DNA from: CAYSCZ01 sp964429655
Lineage (GTDB): Bacteria > Bacteroidota > Bacteroidia > Cytophagales > Cyclobacteriaceae
Assembly (NCBI GenBank): GCA_964429655.1
Contig: CAYSCZ010000055.1
Coordinates: forward strand, 1-20,120
Length of the DNA stretch: 20,120 nt
Direction: 5' to 3'
Shown in pieces: positions 14,228-20,120 of this stretch (position 1 is its first letter; each line of letters opens with the position of its first letter). The notes below the pieces were generated by a model. The model was not told where the DNA came from. It saw only the letters and a list, made by a program, of their open reading frames with translations, and ran no database searches. Made by a program: the position numbers and the translations under genes.

Positions 14228-17200
14228 TTTTTAAACAGCCTTTTTAATACCCTGCTATCATTGAAAAATATTTCTATAAAATATAATCCATGCTTTAGAG
14301 GGGAAATGTCTAATGTTGTTTGGTTATTTTCATTTTCCCTATGCACATTGTATTCCTTTATCACTCGACCAGATGCATCATATAACCGAACGAATATTAC
14401 TTTACTGTCTTCAAGAATATTTATATTAAGTGTATTATCTGCTGGTACAGGATAAATCTGAACTTTATTTTCATCTAATGGGTCAATCCCGAAAACTTCT
14501 TTTCCAATTAGGGTGAATGTATTAGAATATGATTGCCCAAACTCATTAAACGCTCTTATTCTATACACATAATCAAATCCAGGAATTAAGGTATTATCAT
14601 TATAAACGGTATCATTTTGACCAAGGGCAGCAATTTTTGAAAACAATCCATTGAGAAGAAATGAACGTTCTACATCAAATCCTTCTTCTACCATAGAATT
14701 ATCTTTCCATCGCAAAATAATGGAAGACCTTAGCGTGTCTGTTATTTTTAAAGCGGAGGGAGGTTCTGGAATAAAGGGTAAAGTTATAAATGATGCTTTA
14801 GCGTTATCATTTGATTCACCATTACTATTTACTGCGTTCACTTCAAATTGATATTCAGTATTTTGCACTAATCCATCAATACTAACCGAAGTTTCATTTG
14901 CTGGAACATCAATGGTACCATACAGATTATTTAGGTTGGAGGTTTTATAACTTACAATAAATTCTTCTTCATTGTTAGAATTATCCCTCCATAAAAGTTC
15001 TATTGATTCCTGGGATAACCCAATGGCTGTTAGATTGGTAGGAGACTTTGGTGGCATATCTTTATTTAACATGGCCATATAAGCTCCATTGCCATGTGTA
15101 GCAACAGTTACCAATCCATCCGCTCTGGCTTTTACCATGGTTACAACGGCATTGCCTATTGATCCAATACCTTCTTTGATCCAGACGGTATTAGCCCCTC
15201 TCATGGAATCAGTCGAAAAAAGACCGATACTGGTTCCTAAATAGAACTTTCTGGCTCCTTGATAGTGCAGAGACTCTACCCATCTGAATGAAGGACCTTC
15301 TGTTTCTGAGGACGCAAGATTACCTTCCACATATTGCCAGGTTTGTCCACCATCAATTGAATGGAATATGCTTGGAATACCATAATTTGAATATACCACG
15401 GTCACGGTCTGTGGACTACGATCATCAATTTCAATACAGCTAACATACCCTACTGGCAAAACATCAGTATCTGTGAGATTTTCTGGTTGAGCTACCTCCA
15501 AATCTGAATCCTGAATATTGATCTTATAAACCATTCCTTTTGTTGTACCATAATAAACCAACCCTTTTTGCTGCTTTGAAACATCCAGGGCAGAAATTTT
15601 ACCGTATGGAATTTCAGATGAATCAATTCTTCTCCAATTCACACTGGTTTTATTATTCGAAAAAATCGGTATCTCATTTAAGTTAGTATTTCTCCAAAGA
15701 TGTTTTCCTGCTGGTAAATACATAATTCTGTCATCAACTTTATCAAGCACAAATGGATTTATGAATAAAAATCCTGTCGCTAAGGATGGCGTTACGTTGG
15801 TGAAGGACTCAAAGAAATTATTCTCCGGATCGCTGTAGTTCAGGCGGAATATAAATCCTGTTTGTGATGACACATACCGCACAAATCCATCATTGGCAAA
15901 TGAACAAAATGATCCGTCTCCTGATATTATTTCCAGAAATGGGGTAATAACCGTATCAGATTGTGTAAACCATGTCCCATTATCCTGAAATCCAACAATT
16001 ATCTTGTTATCAGAGGTGTTTTGCGCGTCAATAGCTATAGTATTGGCTTGAGAAGTCTGATAACCATTATTCAGCGATATCCAGTTTACTGGTGTGCCAT
16101 CTGGTTCGTTCTTTAAATTATCTTCAGTAAAAGATATCCCCCCATCATGTGCAGAAATCATTTTTCTGGGATCAGACTCTAAAAAAACCAAAGCATGCTG
16201 ATCCGGGTGATGCTGTAAATATTTGCTTAAATCATTGGATAAACTGTAACCTCCAATCCAGACAGTATTATTGCGGGTTGAAAATCCATCTGTAGACCTG
16301 TAAAGGTTCGTGCCTCCCAGAAAAACAATGTCCTCATCCATGGGACTTACTTCAATAAAAAGGTCATATGACTGCTGAGAATCATAATCGCCAGCAGCCC
16401 CTCCAAAAGAAGGAATATTTTCACTTCTGTCTTCATAGGATGTCACCAGCTGACCGGTGGAATCCTGATATACAGTCATCCTGAATAATGAGTGATCAAG
16501 CGCTGAAAAACCGGGAGCTTCGGAGAATAAGTAAATAATACTATCATTTTCACCGGCGATGCTGATATCGGTCTTTCTATGTGTTTTTGGAAACTCTGCA
16601 GGTGTTATATCCATCCATTCATCTCCATCCTCAGACCAAAAAAGTCCTTGATTTAATTCATTATTCGATAAAAAGGCATATTTATTTCCATTAGCATCGA
16701 TGGCTATATCTGTAAATAAACAGCTATCACCATCAATTACCTCATGAAAGGTTTCACCAAAATCCATCGAACGTTTAATACCACCAAATGTGGCGGCATA
16801 TAAATGACCGGATACCGGATCAACTTTTAAGGAATGACAATAATCGAAATCGGAATCAAGTAAGCCCGGCGTGTTGGAATTTGTCGATTCCAGTGGTTTC
16901 CAGGACTGACCATTATCCTCAGATTTAAAGAGGCCATTTCCAATAAATGGAGCACCCCCTCCAGAAGCTGAATTTCTTACTAATTCACCCGTACCGTAGT
17001 ACCAAATATGAGTAAATCCTTCTCTTGTATCCTGAATAACTGTGGTAATGTTTGGGATGTCTGAACTAACTTTTTCCCAGGAGACACCAAAGTCTTCTGA
17101 TCTCCATAAACCCCCTGACACACCTGCAGCAATAATTACTTTCTCATTCATTACATCAACACCGATAGCTCTGGTCCTTCCTCCGAGATTGTTAGGACCA

Positions 17201-17496
17201 CGATATTCCCAGGTTGATGATTTTATTCTTTTATTGTCACTATTTTCAGAGAGTTTATCCGAAAATTGCAGTTCCTTTATCCTAATGGCCTGAGGTATTA
17301 AGCCTGTATTTGGATTTGATAATAAAATTTCTAAGTAATCTGCTCTGAATTGAGGATCATCAGTGCTTGGTGAAGGGATAGTATCTGTATCGGCGCTTTT
17401 AGTAAGCTGGTTGATATTATTGTGATAACCAATTTGACTAAAAGCGAAAAAGTACTGTATTGTTAATATTATAATTATTACTGCTTTGTCCAACAT
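14224..17496 (-). CDS. T9SS-secreted beta-propeller protein with FnIII domains
   Basis: This 1090-residue protein has a signal peptide (residues 1-20, hydrophobic with AFSQ cleavage site). A large beta-propeller region (about 90-810) with Asp-box/BNR repeats follows, for example SEDNGQSWKPL, SMDFGETFHEV, SEDGDEWMDI and SIDGGQTWQYV. Two fibronectin type III domains lie at about 815-906 and 907-1002. The C terminus (about 1010-1090; YPVPADNTLNI ... GLYFIEIF) is a type A T9SS sorting domain, so the protein should cross the outer membrane by the type IX system and be lost or attached at the surface. Asp-box propellers occur in sialidases and in sortilin/VPS10-like proteins. I see no clear catalytic set, so a binding role is as likely as a glycosidase. 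Start ATG at 17494-17496. Confidence 0.88.
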   Translation of the reverse strand: MLDKAVIIIILTIQYFFAFSQIGYHNNINQLTKSADTDTIPSPSTDDPQFRADYLEILLSNPNTGLIPQAIRIKELQFSDKLSENSDNKRIKSSTWEYRGPNNLGGRTRAIGVDVMNEKVIIAAGVSGGLWRSEDFGVSWEKVSSDIPNITTVIQDTREGFTHIWYYGTGELVRNSASGGGAPFIGNGLFKSEDNGQSWKPLESTNSNTPGLLDSDFDYCHSLKVDPVSGHLYAATFGGIKRSMDFGETFHEVIDGDSCLFTDIAIDANGNKYAFLSNNELNQGLFWSEDGDEWMDITPAEFPKTHRKTDISIAGENDSIIYLFSEAPGFSALDHSLFRMTVYQDSTGQLVTSYEDRSENIPSFGGAAGDYDSQQSYDLFIEVSPMDEDIVFLGGTNLYRSTDGFSTRNNTVWIGGYSLSNDLSKYLQHHPDQHALVFLESDPRKMISAHDGGISFTEDNLKNEPDGTPVNWISLNNGYQTSQANTIAIDAQNTSDNKIIVGFQDNGTWFTQSDTVITPFLEIISGDGSFCSFANDGFVRYVSSQTGFIFRLNYSDPENNFFESFTNVTPSLATGFLFINPFVLDKVDDRIMYLPAGKHLWRNTNLNEIPIFSNNKTSVNWRRIDSSEIPYGKISALDVSKQQKGLVYYGTTKGMVYKINIQDSDLEVAQPENLTDTDVLPVGYVSCIEIDDRSPQTVTVVYSNYGIPSIFHSIDGGQTWQYVEGNLASSETEGPSFRWVESLHYQGARKFYLGTSIGLFSTDSMRGANTVWIKEGIGSIGNAVVTMVKARADGLVTVATHGNGAYMAMLNKDMPPKSPTNLTAIGLSQESIELLWRDNSNNEEEFIVSYKTSNLNNLYGTIDVPANETSVSIDGLVQNTEYQFEVNAVNSNGESNDNAKASFITLPFIPEPPSALKITDTLRSSIILRWKDNSMVEEGFDVERSFLLNGLFSKIAALGQNDTVYNDNTLIPGFDYVYRIRAFNEFGQSYSNTFTLIGKEVFGIDPLDENKVQIYPVPADNTLNINILEDSKVIFVRLYDASGRVIKEYNVHRENENNQTTLDISPLKHGLYFIEIFFNDSRVLKRLFKN

Positions 17497-17533
17497 TTAT
17501 TCATTCCGCTACATTAATTTTAATATATCAAAA

Positions 17534-17580
17534 TCTTATCATATAACAGGATAAGACAGCAGAAAATATCAGACAGCAGA
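17534..17580. repeat. Inverted repeat and tandem direct repeat upstream of the T9SS gene
   Basis: TCTTATC (17534-17540) and GATAAGA (17550-17556) form a 7-bp inverted repeat with a 9-nt gap. It is followed by two copies of AGACAGCAGA at 17554-17563 and 17571-17580 (period 17 bp). They sit 38-84 bp upstream of the start of the T9SS propeller gene and could be regulator sites or chance. Confidence 0.35.
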
Positions 17581-17633
17581 TAAAAAAATTCCTAAAAAGT
17601 AATAAAATCCTCTTAAGAATGAATAATTTAATA

Positions 17634-17649
17634 ATCTGTGCTAACAGAT
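17634..17649 (-). terminator. Weak hairpin after the small helical gene
   Basis: ATCTGT (17634-17639) pairs with ACAGAT (17644-17649) across a 4-nt loop, 28 bp beyond the stop of the 89-residue gene on the minus strand. The following RNA is AU-rich without a clean U run, so this is a weak terminator candidate. Confidence 0.3.
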
Positions 17650-17676
17650 CAATTTACCTATAATTTCGAACAAAAA

Positions 17677-17946
17677 TTAAACTACTCTAGCTTTTATCGC
17701 TTTATCTAGGCTTTCAATGAGCTTTTTAGAAACAGCTCTAGTATTTTTGTCTTTGTATTTGGTTAAAGCTTTTAAGGCTTTTCCTCCGATTTCATATAGA
17801 CCTACCGGATTACCATCATGACGATAACTCCCTAATACAAATTCAAGTTCAGATACGACTTTCTCTTCGATATCTAATTTTTCTAGTTTTTCTTTAGCTT
17901 CTTCGCAAGCTTTTTCAATTCTATCGTTTGGCGTTGGTATTGACAT
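17677..17946 (-). CDS. Small charged helical protein, unknown function
   Basis: This 89-residue cytosolic protein is rich in Lys and Glu. The first third is a likely amphipathic or coiled-coil helix (ACEEAKEKLEKLDIEEKVVS), then a Gly/Asn-containing turn (YRHDGNPVGLYEIG) and a basic helical C terminus. No family is recognised. It lies 101 bp downstream of the AlkB-like gene on the same strand and may be transcribed with it or from its own promoter. Start ATG at 17944-17946 with an A-rich leader and no Shine-Dalgarno sequence. Codon use and composition look like the neighbours, so I think it is real. Confidence 0.65.
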   Translation of the reverse strand: MSIPTPNDRIEKACEEAKEKLEKLDIEEKVVSELEFVLGSYRHDGNPVGLYEIGGKALKALTKYKDKNTRAVSKKLIESLDKAIKARVV

Positions 17947-18047
17947 GATATTTTATTTAAAAAATTCGCAGCAAAAATAGGTTTTTTTTATTATTAGCAA
18001 CAATTTAAAGATTAATTTTTTATCATCTATTAATTTGTAGCAGTAGG

Positions 18048-19082
18048 TTATCCTAGCCTTTTTAATTTTTCATGCATAACCCTGAACCATAAAGGAGGGA
18101 TTAAACTTATCAGCATCATACCAGGGTAACCTGTGGGCATTTGAGGACTACCATCGATGTGTCTTAGAACCTGGTATTTTCTGCTTGCAATGTAGTGATG
18201 ATCGGAATGTCGGGATAGTTCAAATAACATCATCCTACCAATTATGTGGTCGGAATTCCATGAATGCCATGGCATTGTACGCTCATAAGTTCCATTCTCT
18301 TTTATTTTTCTTCTCAAACCATAGTGCTCAATATAATTTACGGTTTCTAACAGGAGGAATCCCATAATGGCAGCCATTATAAAATAAATCATGGTCTCCA
18401 CCCCAAAGACAATCAATATACTGGCTAGAAGCAAGCCCTGGATCAGTGTAAAGCGAATCATTTCATTTTTTAATAAAGCCGCTTTTATATTTAGTCTTTT
18501 TAACCGTTTATTTTCTAGATTCCATGCAGACATATAAGTATTACTCACAGAACGCCACCAAAAGGCATAAAGTGGTTCGCCGTATCTGGCGGATGAAGGG
18601 TCTTCCATGGTCGACACATTCTTATGATGCCCCCTGTTATGTTCAATAATAAAATGCATGTATAGTGAAGTGAGTAATAACGACTTAGCAAGAAATTTTT
18701 CAGTCTGCTTCGTTCTATGTCCTAATTCATATGCTACATTAATCCCAAGCACCCCGCATCCCAACCCCATAGCTGATATTCTGCCTACTTTTTCAACCCA
18801 ACCCACATCATCCTCCCCAATTTGGAAAAAGAAAAAAATCAATAGTGTCCATTGAACAGGAACAATCAAATACAGCATCCAGTCAAATACCGGATCTTTC
18901 AGCAACCTTTTTTCCTCTTCATCATCATAGTTACTTGTTTTTGGTCTAAAGAAAAGTTCTATGATCGGGATAAGGGCAAATACCTGAATGAGCGGTAAAA
19001 ACGTTTTCCACCCCTCAGCAAAAAATGAAAATAAAATTAAAATTGGAAGGGTGAGAACAAATAAGTATTTAAATCTGTCCAA
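18048..19082 (-). CDS. alkB: AlkB-type alkane/fatty-acid hydroxylase homologue with altered first His motif
   Basis: This 344-residue membrane protein matches the AlkB di-iron hydroxylase family along its length, with hydrophobic segments near 8-22, 27-45, 70-88, 100-117, 133-147, 210-245 and 320-332. Conserved motifs are EHNRGHH (H148, H152, H153), NYIEHYG (H253) and LSRHSDHH (H292, H295, H296). The first motif, normally HELGH, reads Y118-E-L-G-H122 (TAT codon). AlkB enzymes use nine histidines for the two irons and O2 to oxidise terminal methyl groups of alkanes; eight are present here. It may be a less usual member or have changed function. No rubredoxin or rubredoxin reductase is encoded here. 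It starts 38 bp after the outer-membrane barrel gene and is probably co-transcribed with it. Confidence 0.82.
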   Translation of the reverse strand: MDRFKYLFVLTLPILILFSFFAEGWKTFLPLIQVFALIPIIELFFRPKTSNYDDEEEKRLLKDPVFDWMLYLIVPVQWTLLIFFFFQIGEDDVGWVEKVGRISAMGLGCGVLGINVAYELGHRTKQTEKFLAKSLLLTSLYMHFIIEHNRGHHKNVSTMEDPSSARYGEPLYAFWWRSVSNTYMSAWNLENKRLKRLNIKAALLKNEMIRFTLIQGLLLASILIVFGVETMIYFIMAAIMGFLLLETVNYIEHYGLRRKIKENGTYERTMPWHSWNSDHIIGRMMLFELSRHSDHHYIASRKYQVLRHIDGSPQMPTGYPGMMLISLIPPLWFRVMHEKLKRLG

Positions 19083-19120
19083 TTGTAATTCATAATTCTT
19101 TAATTAAAGATATCAAAAAA

Positions 19121-19798
19121 TTAGAATCGATGCATATAACCTATGGAAATTCCAAACTCAAACAGATTACTGGTGTCAGGTATAAATGTATCGAATGTCT
19201 GGAAGTCCAGTAAATTACTCAAGGTAAAATTAAAAATACCATCTACTACTATTGTGCCAAATGGAAAGTCCCGGGAAATCCCTGCACCAAGTCTATAACC
19301 ATAGCTCCAGTAATTATCCCGCTCCTCTATAAAAGGAAAATTATCTACATCATCTGATTCAATGATATTCTCTTGATTAAATGACAAAAGTCTTCCAAAA
19401 AAAACACCGCCATTAATGAAGTATTTGTTCACTTTTCCAAAATAGAACTCCGATAATATTGGTAGCTCCAGATAATTAAATGATGCCTTATACGGCGGCA
19501 AGCCCAACAAAATAAATTGTTGAGCATATCCACGCTCAATAAAATTTAATTCGAGCCTAATCCCACTTTTAATTATGGGATTTTTATTGGAAAAAAAGTA
19601 TTTTCCCAGAATGCCGAAGTGCTTACCATTAGTAAAGTCCTCATCAATAGATAAATTGGCTATCTGATGGTCCAGAATGGCAGTATTCCCATTAAATCCT
19701 CCCCTGACCCCTAAATAGATAGTTGAATTCTGGGCCTGGACTTTAAAAAAAAAAAGTAGTATCGACAAAAAAGAAAAAAACCTCAGGCAGGCTGTCAA
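19121..19798 (-). CDS. Outer-membrane beta-barrel protein (porin-family/PorT-like)
   Basis: This 225-residue protein has a signal peptide (residues 1-22, ending KVQAQ) and alternating-hydrophobic strands throughout, with YLGVRGGFNG at the start and GISIGYMHRF, ending in Phe, at the C terminus. This matches the Bacteroidota outer-membrane beta-barrel domain family. No in-frame ATG precedes the signal peptide. The first usable start is a TTG at 19796-19798 that overlaps the THX stop (TTGA), so translation is likely coupled to THX. The signal-peptide codons include an A11 run on the plus strand (19745-19755), prone to slippage. AlkB follows 38 bp downstream; the barrel could help take up its hydrophobic substrate, but this is inference. 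Confidence 0.75.
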   Translation of the reverse strand: MTACLRFFSFLSILLFFFKVQAQNSTIYLGVRGGFNGNTAILDHQIANLSIDEDFTNGKHFGILGKYFFSNKNPIIKSGIRLELNFIERGYAQQFILLGLPPYKASFNYLELPILSEFYFGKVNKYFINGGVFFGRLLSFNQENIIESDDVDNFPFIEERDNYWSYGYRLGAGISRDFPFGTIVVDGIFNFTLSNLLDFQTFDTFIPDTSNLFEFGISIGYMHRF

Positions 19799-19953
19799 GA
19801 ATTTTCTTTTTCCTGCGCTTTCTCTTCCTTTATTTCTTCTGTTTTTAGAGATTTTCCCCTATTCAGGATAAAATTCTTTTTTCTTGGCCTTAATACACCA
19901 TAAGAACCTCTTGCTATCTTGCCTTTTTTTGATTTTATATCGCCTTTTCCCAT
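19795..19953 (-). CDS. thx: Small 30S ribosomal protein THX
   Basis: This 52-residue gene is easy to miss because of its length. The N-terminal half (MGKGDIKSKKGKIARGSYGV, then LRPRKKNF) is the THX signature: MGKGD, a Gly/Lys/Arg-rich core and RPRKK. THX, first known from Thermus, binds in the head of the small subunit. The C-terminal tail is Lys/Glu-rich. The ATG is at 19951-19953 with an A-rich leader, and a TGA at 19795-19797 ends it. The stop overlaps the TTG start of the outer-membrane barrel gene by 3 bases, and a promoter-like pair lies just upstream. I read the translation directly from the bases. Confidence 0.85.
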   Translation of the reverse strand: MGKGDIKSKKGKIARGSYGVLRPRKKNFILNRGKSLKTEEIKEEKAQEKENS

Positions 19954-19982
19954 TTTAAAATTTTTGAAAGCACTAAATTAAT

Positions 19983-20011
19983 TAAAATTACAACTTGTAA
20001 TAAAAAACAAA
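19983..20011 (-). promoter_or_regulatory. Candidate Bacteroidota promoter of the THX operon
   Basis: On the minus strand TTTG (20008-20011) is followed after 17 nt by TAATTTTA (19983-19990), seven of eight matches to the Bacteroidota -7 consensus TAnnTTTG. Spacing is at the short end of the accepted range. The start codon is about 30 nt downstream. Confidence 0.35.
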
Positions 20012-20120
20012 CCCATTTGGTCATCTGATAAAATCATCAGAACATTCCTTAAAAACATATGTTTCTAATCAATAGTGTCCTAAACATTTGGTATTTATAA
20101 GAAAGATAAGTCAAATTGAG

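Noticed and set aside
14224..17496. Sialidase call for the large secreted protein
   Set aside because: Asp-box repeats are present but I cannot find the sialidase FRIP motif and catalytic Tyr/Glu/Arg set; beta-propeller binding protein is safer.

Overview
The window reads as chromosomal DNA of a Bacteroidota bacterium, most likely of the Cytophagales/Flavobacteriales kind. The evidence is a T9SS-sorted secreted protein, lipoproteins with short Bacteroidota-style lipoboxes, a small ribosomal protein THX, AT-rich intergenic DNA and a general lack of Shine-Dalgarno sequences. No rRNA, tRNA, CRISPR array or intact mobile element is visible. Most genes are on the minus strand; only three are on the plus strand.

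Left part (1-4900): a MoaD/ThiS-like ubiquitin-fold sulfur carrier ending in GG, a rhomboid protease, a small Cys/His-rich protein on the plus strand, a membrane fatty-acid desaturase, a small helical protein with an internal pseudo-repeat, and metY (O-acetylhomoserine sulfhydrylase). A GC-richer block with nested inverted repeats and an open but start-less reading frame lies upstream of metY.

Middle part (4900-12000): a PrcB-like lipoprotein, a 1028-residue ABCG-type transporter with an N-terminal TerB-like domain, a conserved lipoprotein of unknown function, a TlpA-like thioredoxin-fold exported protein whose CxxC is CxxS, and an aldo/keto reductase on the plus strand ending in a clear intrinsic terminator.

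Right part (12000-20120): a second rhomboid whose start codon abuts an intrinsic terminator, two more TerB-like proteins, a secreted TPR-like protein, a large T9SS-secreted Asp-box beta-propeller/FnIII protein, a small helical protein, an AlkB-type di-iron hydroxylase, an outer-membrane beta-barrel protein and a 52-residue THX gene. THX, barrel and hydroxylase look like one transcription unit (4-nt overlap, then a 38-bp gap).

Most of the window is ordinary core and accessory gene content. The points worth following are: the AlkB homologue with one of its nine expected iron-ligand histidines changed to tyrosine; the CxxS thioredoxin-like protein; the terminator flush with a start codon; the TTG-started, homopolymer-containing barrel gene overlapping THX; the unexplained metY leader; and the proximity of a GG-tailed sulfur carrier to metY. 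I did not find a convincing new defence or mobile system.
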